A stretch of 5,967 nt of DNA from positions 1 to 5,967 of the forward strand of contig JAHHKH010000314.1 in the NCBI GenBank assembly GCA_018679695.1. The letters are read 5' to 3'. This document shows positions 1 to 5,689 of this stretch, one piece after another; the first letter of the stretch is position 1, and each line of letters begins with the position of its first letter. The notes beneath the pieces are model-generated. The model was not told where the DNA came from and searched no databases. It was given only the letters and a program-made list of their open reading frames with translations. The stretch comes from Maribacter sp. (GTDB lineage Bacteria; Bacteroidota; Bacteroidia; Flavobacteriales; Flavobacteriaceae). Both the position numbers and the translations under genes were made by a program.

Positions 1-321
1 AACAGCTAAAATAAAAGCGCCAAACACCCCAATAACACCTCCCCAAAACCCAAATTTTTTACCGCTATCCTGCAACAAATTCATTGTGCCAACGAAATAG
101 ATGATAATCACGGGAACGGCAAAAGTCACAATAAGATGGCCCATGTGATACATGGGATTGTTGTGAAAACGGCTAACAAGTTGATCTACGGTGAACAAGG
201 GTTCTAAAGCCAACAGATTGGGATGCGTTATAAATCCTATCAATAACATTATTGGGTAAATGATAATCGATAGCGCGTAACTTTTTCTTTTGACTTCTTC
301 GATAGTTTCGTTTTTCATCAT
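1..321 (-). CDS. Hypothetical membrane protein, 3' end beyond window (N-terminal 107 aa)
   Basis: An open frame starts at an ATG (319-321, directly followed by a second ATG) and runs without a stop off the left edge, so only the first 107 residues are visible. They show three hydrophobic stretches that look like membrane helices, at about residues 15-31, 62-80 and 91-107. A polar, charged N-terminus (NETIEEVKRK) precedes the first, and a loop lies between the first two. That loop holds His33 and a small cluster, His53, His59 and His62, in RFHNNPMYHMGH. I do not recognise the family; an integral inner-membrane protein is the safe call. The gene lies 115 nt downstream of the SDR gene on the same strand, so it may be the tail of that operon or have its own promoter. 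I saw no convincing promoter or terminator in the gap. The start could be either Met, which differ by one residue. Confidence 0.75.
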   Translation of the reverse strand, partial: MMKNETIEEVKRKSYALSIIIYPIMLLIGFITHPNLLALEPLFTVDQLVSRFHNNPMYHMGHLIVTFAVPVIIIYFVGTMNLLQDSGKKFGFWGGVIGVFGAFILAV

Positions 322-436
322 GTTTGTGCTATCAAATTTTGTCACTTGTTGTATTACAAAGCTTAGTGTGGCTCAAACATCAACAACGTATTTTTCATTT
401 AATTCTATATCGTTTTATTGGTGACTACCATTATTG

Positions 437-1198
437 TTATGACGCCACCATACCACCATCAATCACATAAGTGCTTCCGGTAATGTACCTGCTTTCATCC
501 GAGGCCAGGAATAATACCAAATCTGCGATTTCCTCTACTTCTGCATAGCGTCCAAAAGGTACGCCAGCCTCAAATCCTTTTTTTGCTTTTTGGGCATTAT
601 CGGGTGAAATGTCCTTTTCAATGGCCCTCATCATTCTTGTATTTACAGGACCAGGGTGAATCGTATTCACCCTAATGTTCCTTACTGCCGATTCAAGGGC
701 AGCAACCCGCATGATACCAATCACACCATGTTTACTTGTTGTATAGGCCCCTAAACCGGAAAATCCTTTTAAACCCGCAACCGAAGATGTGATTATCACA
801 CTACCCCCTTCACTCATTCTTGGAATCCCATATTTGCATCCCAACCATACGCCTTTTAGGTTGATTGCAATTACAGAATCGAACATTTCCTCGGGGTAAT
901 CCGCAATAGGACTAAAGGGACCTTCTATGCCTGCATTGGCGAACAAAATGTCGATTTTGCCAAAAATATCCATGGTTTTTTTCAGATATGCTTTGGTATC
1001 GGTAGCCTTTGATACATCGGCTACACAAAAATCAACATTCGGGTTATCCAGGTCGGCGATTCCTTTTCTTAAAGTACTTTCGGTGCGGCCTACCAGCATG
1101 ACTTTAGCCCCTTCATTTAAAAATAATTGGGCAGTGCCCATACCAATACCACCTGCCCCACCAGTAATAATGGCAACTTTATTCTTTAATCGTTGCAT
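437..1198 (-). CDS. Classical short-chain dehydrogenase/reductase (SDR), probably NADP(H)-dependent
   Basis: This 253-residue protein is a complete classical SDR with a Rossmann fold. Visible motifs are the cofactor loop TGGAGGIG (residues 12-19), the adenine-contact Asp61-Val62, NAG (88-90), and the catalytic tetrad Asn113, Ser139, Tyr152 and Lys156 (Y-x3-K). The PG turn appears in HPGPVNT, and the C-terminal YVIDGG is typical of FabG-like members. At the end of the second beta strand the sequence is LVGR, with Arg38 and no Asp. This favours NADP(H) over NAD(H), by analogy with known SDR subfamilies. The substrate cannot be deduced: FabG-like ketoacyl reductases, sugar dehydrogenases and steroid-type dehydrogenases all share this pattern. 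The protein is cytoplasmic, with no signal peptide. The start lies 11 nt after the stop of the WG-repeat gene, so the two are very likely cotranscribed. Confidence 0.93.
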   Translation of the reverse strand: MQRLKNKVAIITGGAGGIGMGTAQLFLNEGAKVMLVGRTESTLRKGIADLDNPNVDFCVADVSKATDTKAYLKKTMDIFGKIDILFANAGIEGPFSPIADYPEEMFDSVIAINLKGVWLGCKYGIPRMSEGGSVIITSSVAGLKGFSGLGAYTTSKHGVIGIMRVAALESAVRNIRVNTIHPGPVNTRMMRAIEKDISPDNAQKAKKGFEAGVPFGRYAEVEEIADLVLFLASDESRYITGSTYVIDGGMVAS

Positions 1199-1209
1199 GG
1201 GAAGGAGTA

Positions 1210-1851
1210 TTAAAGATTTAGGTTTAATTTTTTAGTTTCCCATTTATTGTCTTTGGTTTGAAAAACAAGTAAATCCTTGGCAATTAGTTTTGCCTTTAGC
1301 GCCGGAGTTTCATATCTCCTTTTGGCAGTTAAGGCATGTTCTCTTTCAGTTATGGGCCAGACAATTTCACCATTGGTATTGACCACAACTTCCGTAAAGA
1401 TGTATTCCACAACATCCAGTTTGATCTCATTTTGACCTTGAAACATTTCACGTACAAAAATTCCTATTGCATTTTCTTGATCAAATTCAGTGATATTCAA
1501 ATACTCGGGCTGTATTACTGTTTCACCGGAGGTATCTATAAAACCGTAGTATGGAATATTGTTGACCTTTAAGGTTTGTATCATACATCTGCCGTTTTTG
1601 AATTGTGGATATCGAATTCCCAATACACCAGGTATGCTGGTATCAGCGTCTTGATTCCATACAAAATCATCCCTAAAATCAATGACCAACTTTGCGTCTT
1701 CGTTAATGAAACCCCATACATTCCCAACCCTAACGGCGGCTAATCCTTCACTAAAAGGTGCTATTTCGTCATATGTTTTTATTTCTGTTTGTGAGCTCAC
1801 CGCTATTGGTATTATTAGCAGTAGTGAGAACATAATTATTATTTTTTTCAT
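1210..1851 (-). CDS. Secreted WG-repeat protein
   Basis: The 213-residue product begins with a clear signal peptide: Lys2-Lys3, a hydrophobic core at about 4-18, and a likely cut near Ser20/Gln21. The Gln after the cut is common in Bacteroidota. The mature part has WG (KWG-type) beta repeats. Repeat one is at about 33-62 (FSEGLAAVRVGNVWGFINEDA, then LVIDF). Repeat two is at about 84-117 (FKNGRCMIQ, YYGFIDTSGETVIQPEY), with Tyr-Gly in place of Trp-Gly. A degenerate third unit may be at about 149-166 (VVNTNGEIVWP). The family usually forms extracytoplasmic beta structures of unknown role, often in longer arrays than this. No catalytic motif is visible. There is no lipobox Cys, so it is probably periplasmic or released, not a lipoprotein. 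It lies 32 nt after the DUF2267 gene and 11 nt before the SDR gene on the same strand, which suggests an operon. Confidence 0.85.
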   Translation of the reverse strand: MKKIIIMFSLLLIIPIAVSSQTEIKTYDEIAPFSEGLAAVRVGNVWGFINEDAKLVIDFRDDFVWNQDADTSIPGVLGIRYPQFKNGRCMIQTLKVNNIPYYGFIDTSGETVIQPEYLNITEFDQENAIGIFVREMFQGQNEIKLDVVEYIFTEVVVNTNGEIVWPITEREHALTAKRRYETPALKAKLIAKDLLVFQTKDNKWETKKLNLNL

Positions 1852-1883
1852 GATTGCATATTTTTAATGTTGTCGTTACTTTT

Positions 1884-2336
1884 TTAGAACATGATGTTCG
1901 AGTAAATCATACTCTTCAAATCCTTTGGAAGTCCGTCTCGGATATCTTGTAATTCACCCAATGAAATATACTGTCTTAGCAGTATAAAAGTGGTGTCGAT
2001 ATACTGTTCGGCGACCTCATCACTATATTCAAAGTCGTTGATTGCCGCCGGGCCATCATGCTTTCTGACAAGATCAATAAAATCGGCCATTTGCTTGATT
2101 TTTGGTCTTTCCTTTTTTATGGTCCACCCGTTTACATATACGGCTTTGAGGAACATCGGAAATTGGGCAATGAGCTGTAGCGATTCTGCTATAGGAATAA
2201 TATCCCTCAGTGCGTGAAGAATGGAAGATAATATTCTACCTGCTTTGTCTCTATTATCCCCAAGGTTCATTTCCTTGGTATAATTTTTAAGGAAGGTGTT
2301 CCCTTCCGTTGCATATTGATTAAAATTTAGTGCCAT
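1884..2336 (-). CDS. DUF2267 family protein
   Basis: This 150-residue soluble, mostly helical protein fits the DUF2267 family as I remember it. Characteristic pieces are ILHALRDIIPIAESLQLIAQFP (about 39-60, in overlapping parts), the following MFLKAVYVNGW (61-71), and the C-terminal ISLGELQDIRDGLPKDLKSM (124-143). The family's biochemical function is unknown. Members are often found near universal stress proteins and other stress genes, which agrees with the usp pair about 1.6 kb away. An ATG 36 nt upstream (2372) would add 12 residues (MPTLSFNLKQNN). I prefer 2336 because the added segment is not family-like and would run through the inverted-repeat region that may be promoter DNA. The next gene starts 32 nt downstream, so this is probably the first gene of a DUF2267-WG-SDR operon. 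Confidence 0.82.
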   Translation of the reverse strand: MALNFNQYATEGNTFLKNYTKEMNLGDNRDKAGRILSSILHALRDIIPIAESLQLIAQFPMFLKAVYVNGWTIKKERPKIKQMADFIDLVRKHDGPAAINDFEYSDEVAEQYIDTTFILLRQYISLGELQDIRDGLPKDLKSMIYSNIMF

Positions 2337-2346
2337 ATTGTTCTGT

Positions 2347-2374
2347 TTTAAGTTAAAACTTAAAGTTGGCAACT
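2347..2374. repeat. Overlapping inverted repeats upstream of the DUF2267 gene
   Basis: TTTAAGTT (2347-2354) and AACTTAAA (2357-2364) form an 8-bp perfect inverted repeat with a 2-nt centre. It overlaps the palindrome AACTTAAAGTT (2357-2367), which in turn overlaps AGTTGGCAACT (2364-2374). The block therefore holds alternating copies of one AAGTT half-site, a pattern sometimes seen in operators. It sits 10 to 38 nt before the preferred start of the DUF2267 gene, where a repressor could block transcription. AT-rich DNA gives such repeats by chance fairly often, so binding is only a possibility. Confidence 0.35.
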
Positions 2375-2390
2375 AATACTTTAATTCCAA

Positions 2391-2404
2391 ATGATTTAAG
2401 TCAT
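2391..2404 (-). promoter_or_regulatory. Possible CRP/FNR-type site before the DUF2267 gene
   Basis: ATGAT-TTAA-GTCAT contains the TGA-N6-TCA core shared by CRP/FNR-family operators, with one half reading GTCA instead of ATCA. Read towards the DUF2267 gene, 23 nt separate it from CAACTTTA (2368-2361), a poor -7-like box. This is the same spacing as in the two deoC/usp promoters. Start of transcription would fall near 2357, giving a leader of about 20 nt. The site is weaker than the other two, and TGA-N6-TCA alone is expected by chance about once per few kilobases. Confidence 0.3.
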
Positions 2405-2450
2405 GTTCGAGGGGATATTACTATGAAACAGTTACTGGTATTCACTTGTT

Positions 2451-3149
2451 TTATATTATATTCAGGGCAATTTCGACCATCTCATTAAAAGAAGACTCCC
2501 TGTCGGAAACGGAAGCGTGCTCTCCTGTTACCATAGAATCGGAAATGGTGAGAATGGCCAATGCCCTAACGTTATGTTTCGCTGCTATGGTATATAGACC
2601 AGAAGCTTCCATTTCAGCACACAGAACCCCGTATTTTGCCCACAGTTTATAAGCATTCGGGTCATCATCATAAAATTCATCTGCAGAAAGCACATTGCCT
2701 GCTTTTATCTTTATTCCCTTTTTTCGAGCGTACAATGAAGCACTCAATAGTAGCTCAAAACTGGCTGTAGGGGAATAATCGGCGTTTATAAATCGCGAGT
2801 TGTTAATTCCCGAGGTTGTAGATGCTGCCATGGCCAAAACAATATCCCGTACTTTTATATCGCTTTGATAGGAGCCAGCCGTTCCGACCCTGATGATATT
2901 ATTCACTCCATAATCATTGATCAGTTCATGGTAATAGATCATTGCGGAAGGTATACCCATGCCACTGCCTTGAACAGAGAACCTTTCACCATTATAGGTA
3001 CCCGTATAGCCCAACATACCACGTACTTCATTGTAACAAAATGCATCTTTCAAAAAAGTTTCCGCAATCCATTTGGCACGTAAAGGATCACCCGGTATTA
3101 AAACGGTTTCCGCAATTTCCCCTTTTTTGGCTTCAATATGCAAACTCAT
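2451..3149 (-). CDS. deoD: Purine nucleoside phosphorylase, DeoD type
   Basis: DeoD phosphorolyses purine (deoxy)ribonucleosides to the free base and (deoxy)ribose 1-phosphate in the cytoplasm, normally as a hexamer. The 232-residue sequence follows E. coli DeoD numbering almost without gaps. His4, Gly20 and Arg24 (GDPLRAK), Arg43, and Arg87 in RVGTAGS make the phosphate and ribose pocket. Glu179-Met180-Glu181 (AEMEASGLY) holds the ribose. Asp204 (TISD) and Arg217 are the catalytic acid and its partner. The one visible change is Thr90 where E. coli has the phosphate-binding Ser90, which should keep the hydroxyl. The C-terminus is a few residues shorter than the 239-residue E. coli enzyme. The gene begins 10 nt after the deoC stop, so the two almost certainly share a transcript. 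I see no strong hairpin terminator after its stop. Confidence 0.95.
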   Translation of the reverse strand: MSLHIEAKKGEIAETVLIPGDPLRAKWIAETFLKDAFCYNEVRGMLGYTGTYNGERFSVQGSGMGIPSAMIYYHELINDYGVNNIIRVGTAGSYQSDIKVRDIVLAMAASTTSGINNSRFINADYSPTASFELLLSASLYARKKGIKIKAGNVLSADEFYDDDPNAYKLWAKYGVLCAEMEASGLYTIAAKHNVRALAILTISDSMVTGEHASVSDRESSFNEMVEIALNII

Positions 3150-3159
3150 TCAATTCTCT

Positions 3160-3804
3160 TTATACCGTGGACACAATCTCGATTCCCGAAGATGTTCCTA
3201 TGCGTGAAACACCCAATTCAATATACTTTATTGCGGTTGCCTTATCCTTAATTCCTCCTGACGCTTTTATTTTTGCCTTACTGCCAACAACTTCGCGCAT
3301 TAATTTTACATCTTCAAAAGTTGCACCATGGGTACCAAAACCCGTAGAGGTCTTTACAAAATCAGCCCCAGCAATTAATGCTAGATTACAGGCCTTGATT
3401 TTTTCTTCCCTGGAAAGATAACAAGTTTCAATAATCACTTTGAGTACGACATCTCCAATTGCTTTTTTTATACTTTCAATTTCCTGTTGTACAAAATCGA
3501 ATTTACCCGATTTCAACCAGCCTACATTTATGACCATATCAATTTCATCAGCTCCGTCTTCCAAACTATTTTGAGCTTCATGGATTTTAGAAGCGGTACT
3601 CATTGCACCTAGTGGAAATCCAATGACCACTGCCAGTTTTACATCACTGTCACGTAATTGTTCTTTCGCTGTTTTTGCATGGCAACCATTGACACAGATC
3701 GCATGGAATTTATGGTCCAAGGCTTCTTTGCATAGATTTACAATATCAGTTACAGTCGCTGTAGGTTTAAGTAAGGTATGATCAATATAATCTTGGATTT
3801 GCAT
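3160..3804 (-). CDS. deoC: Deoxyribose-phosphate aldolase
   Basis: DeoC (DERA, class I aldolase, TIM barrel) splits 2-deoxy-D-ribose 5-phosphate into glyceraldehyde 3-phosphate and acetaldehyde, the last step of deoxynucleoside breakdown. At 214 residues it is of the shorter bacterial type. Key motifs are all present: DHTLLKP (8-14), Asp89 in DEIDMVINVG, Lys122 in LKVIIET, the Schiff-base Lys151 in FVKTSTGF, and Lys180 in KASGGI. The phosphate-binding GTSSG is at 203-207. Asp89, Lys151 and Lys180 correspond to E. coli Asp102, Lys167 and Lys201. The gene is first in a tight pair with deoD. It diverges from the usp genes over 177 nt holding a good -7 box and a CRP/FNR-type palindrome. The perfect palindrome CATTCGAATG (3802-3811) spans the start codon. 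Confidence 0.96.
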   Translation of the reverse strand: MQIQDYIDHTLLKPTATVTDIVNLCKEALDHKFHAICVNGCHAKTAKEQLRDSDVKLAVVIGFPLGAMSTASKIHEAQNSLEDGADEIDMVINVGWLKSGKFDFVQQEIESIKKAIGDVVLKVIIETCYLSREEKIKACNLALIAGADFVKTSTGFGTHGATFEDVKLMREVVGSKAKIKASGGIKDKATAIKYIELGVSRIGTSSGIEIVSTV

Positions 3805-3850
3805 TCGAATGAAATATTTAAAGCCAGTTTATCAATAGCGGAATATAGTT

Positions 3851-3858
3851 CAAAAATA
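3851..3858 (-). promoter_or_regulatory. Putative -7 element of the deoC promoter
   Basis: Read on the minus strand the bases are TATTTTTG, an exact match to the Bacteroidota primary sigma factor -7 consensus TAnnTTTG. Transcription would begin near 3847, leaving a leader of about 43 nt before the deoC ATG. No TTG is present at the usual -33 distance. This fits a promoter that depends on an activator bound at the palindrome 23 nt upstream. Confidence 0.55.
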
Positions 3859-3880
3859 CGATGCATGGGCATGTATTTTC

Positions 3881-3894
3881 ATGATAATAATCAG
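3881..3894 (-). promoter_or_regulatory. CRP/FNR-type palindrome facing deoC
   Basis: ATGAT-AATA-ATCAG contains the exact core TGAT-N4-ATCA of the FNR-class operator TTGAT-N4-ATCAA. Its centre (3887.5) lies about 40 bp upstream of the start of transcription predicted from the deoC -7 box. That is where a class II activator of the CRP/FNR family binds, overlapping the -33/-35 region. The regulator itself is not in the window, and which ligand it senses (oxygen, NO, cAMP or other) cannot be told. Confidence 0.5.
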
Positions 3895-3915
3895 TAAAAT
3901 AGAATAGTCCAAAGA

Positions 3916-3929
3916 CTGATTTATATCAT
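3916..3929 (+). promoter_or_regulatory. CRP/FNR-type palindrome facing the usp genes
   Basis: CTGAT-TTAT-ATCAT again has the exact TGAT-N4-ATCA core. Its centre (3922.5) is 35 bp from the deoC-facing copy and 36.5 bp from the far end of the usp -7-like box, the same distance as on the deoC side. Activation of universal stress protein genes by FNR/Anr-type regulators under oxygen limitation is known in other bacteria, which makes this reading plausible. Confidence 0.5.
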
Positions 3930-3951
3930 GGTTATTCTTCCGATCGGTTGA

Positions 3952-3959
3952 TAATTTTA
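3952..3959 (+). promoter_or_regulatory. Putative -7 element of the usp promoter
   Basis: TAATTTTA matches TAnnTTTG at all but the last base. Transcription would start near 3963, giving a leader of about 19 nt before the ATG at 3982. No -33 TTG is evident at the usual spacing, and the CRP/FNR-type palindrome occupies that area. The box alone is weak in AT-rich DNA; its spacing, identical to the deoC side, is what supports it. Confidence 0.4.
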
Positions 3960-3981
3960 ATTGATACTAAAGGCGCTTCCT

Positions 3982-4836
3982 ATGAAAACCATACTTATTC
4001 CTACCGATTTTTCAAAAAATGCATGGAACACCATATCCTTTGCCATGCAATTCTTAAAGGCGGAGCGATGTAAATTCTATTTTTTACATACATATACTCC
4101 GGCATTTTATCGCATGGATTATGTACTTGGCGGTCCAGAATTCAGTGCGATTCCCGATAAGGGTGTAGATGCTTCCCTATCCGGTCTCGAAAAAACCTTG
4201 GAAGCAGTTAGGGAACAGTTTGGTAACCCCAAGCACATTTACGAAACAATTTCCGCATTTAATGTGCTTACCGATGAGATTGAGGAATTGGTGCAGGAAA
4301 AAGGTATTGATTTGATTATTATGGGCACTCAAGGTGCCTCGGGTGCGAAGGAAATTTTCTTGGGAACCAATACGGTCCATGTTATTCGAAAAGCCACAAT
4401 TCCTATTATGGTTATACCCGCGGGCTGTAAATATAAACCTGTAGAGAAGATCCTGTTCACTGCTGACTATTGGTCAAAATACCATAGAAATGAACTGTAC
4501 ACCGCCATCGAAATTGCAAAGACGAACAATGCGAAAATCACAGTGCTCCATATCAAGGAAGAGTATGACCTTACCAAAGAGCAAGAAGAAAATAAGGCCT
4601 TTTTAAGCCTTTGTCTAGCCCAAGTTGATTATGAATTCCAAGAAGAAAGAGGTTCTTTCATGCCCGATGCCATAATTGAATATTTAGAAAAACATCCTTA
4701 TGAATTATTGGTGATGATGAACAGAAAACATTCTTTTTTTGAACGAATGTTGGTTCGACAGAATGTGGACCAAATAGGTTTTCATGTACAAATTCCTTTC
4801 TTAGTGATACCTGATACTTCCAAAAGTGTAAAATAA
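3982..4836 (+). CDS. Two-domain universal stress protein (UspA family), first of a pair
   Basis: The 284-residue cytoplasmic protein consists of two fused Usp domains. Domain one (about 1-148) starts MKTILIPTDFSKNAWN with the nucleotide-contact Asp9. It carries the ATP-binding signature G-2x-G-9x-G-(S/T) as Gly115, Gly118, Gly128 and Thr129. Domain two (about 153-277) starts VEKILFTADYW and lacks that signature; in its place is a stretch ending IGFHVQIPFLVIPD. So probably only the first domain binds ATP. Usp proteins help cells endure starvation, oxidants or oxygen limitation, generally by unknown mechanisms. I chose the ATG at 3982, preceded by AAAGG (3969-3973). An in-frame TTG at 3961 would add seven residues that do not align with the neighbouring paralogue, which begins at the equivalent Met. 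The paralogue follows after 7 nt. Confidence 0.93.
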   Translation: MKTILIPTDFSKNAWNTISFAMQFLKAERCKFYFLHTYTPAFYRMDYVLGGPEFSAIPDKGVDASLSGLEKTLEAVREQFGNPKHIYETISAFNVLTDEIEELVQEKGIDLIIMGTQGASGAKEIFLGTNTVHVIRKATIPIMVIPAGCKYKPVEKILFTADYWSKYHRNELYTAIEIAKTNNAKITVLHIKEEYDLTKEQEENKAFLSLCLAQVDYEFQEERGSFMPDAIIEYLEKHPYELLVMMNRKHSFFERMLVRQNVDQIGFHVQIPFLVIPDTSKSVK

Positions 4837-4843
4837 AAGCAAA

Positions 4844-5689
4844 ATGACAAATTTACTATTGCCCACCGATTTTTCAAACAATGCATGGAATGCCATTTTT
4901 ACCGGTTTGAAAATGTTTGAAACCGTAGATTGCAATTTTATACTATTGAATACCTATGAACCCAAATTAGCCAACCTAATGGGTACGAAGAGCAAAGAAC
5001 GATTAGGGGTTATTTATGACTCCTTGTCCGAAAACTCAAAACTACAATTGGAGAAAACCTTGCATTACCTACATGAAAATCACACTAGGGACAATCATAA
5101 ATTTGAAACAGTCTCAATTTCAAATGATATTGAGCATGCCATAAAACAAATGGTTGCTGATAGGGATATCGACCTTATTGTGATGGGAACCAAAGGGGCA
5201 ACAGGGGCAAAAGAGGTTTTCATGGGGAGTAATACAGTGAAGGTTATAAAAAAAGTACGTGCTTGCCCAATTATAGCCGTACCTAATAAATATGATTTCA
5301 AAGCGCTTAAAACTGTTGTTTTCCCAACTGATTTTACCCATGCTTACAGTAAGATGGAACTTAAACCTTTGTTAGACTTGGTTGCCTTGTGGGATGCCGA
5401 AATAATGATTCTACAGGTCGCCCAGGAATATCAACTAAACGATGATCAAAAAAAGAATTTAAAACAATTGACCAATCGGGTTAAGGATGTAAAGCATAGT
5501 TTTCATAAGGTTGAAATGTGGAGCAACGTGGCCGAGGCAACAAATAAATTCGCAACTGACAATAATGTTGATTTTATTGCTCTAATCCACTATCCCCACA
5601 CCTTTATGGAAAAATTGACCCGGGAACCTGTAATTCGGAAAATAGGTTTTCATGCCAAAGTACCCCTAATGATACTTCCTGATATCTGA
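4844..5689 (+). CDS. Two-domain universal stress protein (UspA family), second of a pair
   Basis: This 281-residue protein is a clear paralogue of the gene just upstream and aligns with it along the whole length. Domain one (about 1-148) opens MTNLLLPTDFSNNAWN. It holds the ATP-binding signature at the same residue numbers, Gly115, Gly118, Gly128 and Ser129, within MGTKGATGAKEVFMGSNT. Domain two (about 156-281) opens TVVFPTDFTHAYSK, so it keeps the PTDF start that the first paralogue has lost there. It likewise lacks the glycine signature and ends IGFHAKVPLMILPD. The gene follows the first by 7 nt and must share its transcript, controlled from the divergent deoC/usp region. The two products could form homo- or heterodimers, as Usp domains usually dimerise. 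No specific stress can be assigned from the sequence. Confidence 0.93.
   Translation: MTNLLLPTDFSNNAWNAIFTGLKMFETVDCNFILLNTYEPKLANLMGTKSKERLGVIYDSLSENSKLQLEKTLHYLHENHTRDNHKFETVSISNDIEHAIKQMVADRDIDLIVMGTKGATGAKEVFMGSNTVKVIKKVRACPIIAVPNKYDFKALKTVVFPTDFTHAYSKMELKPLLDLVALWDAEIMILQVAQEYQLNDDQKKNLKQLTNRVKDVKHSFHKVEMWSNVAEATNKFATDNNVDFIALIHYPHTFMEKLTREPVIRKIGFHAKVPLMILPDI

Noticed and set aside
420..431. TGGT/ACCA hairpin just after the SDR stop as a terminator
   Set aside because: The stem has only four base pairs and no T-run follows it.
927..1235. Open frame of 102 codons on the plus strand
   Set aside because: It lies antisense inside the SDR gene, whose complete set of motifs shows the minus strand is coding. 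The translation resembles no family.
1478..1489. TGA-N6-TCA core resembling the CRP/FNR-type sites
   Set aside because: It lies inside the WG-repeat coding region with no promoter context. It shows how often the six-base core occurs by chance.
2337..2372. Earlier ATG (2372) for the DUF2267 gene
   Set aside because: The 12 extra residues do not look like the family and would be encoded by the palindrome-rich stretch that may be promoter DNA. It cannot be fully excluded.
2942..3421. Open frame of 159 codons on the plus strand across deoD and deoC
   Set aside because: It is antisense to two genes with all catalytic residues intact, and its translation looks like random low-constraint sequence.
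3802..3811. Perfect palindrome CATTCGAATG over the deoC start codon
   Set aside because: A single 10-bp palindrome without a second copy or known operator match is too little to call a site.
3961..3981. Earlier TTG start for the first usp gene
   Set aside because: It would add MILKALP, which has no counterpart in the adjacent paralogue. The ATG at 3982 aligns exactly with the paralogue's start and has AAAGG upstream.
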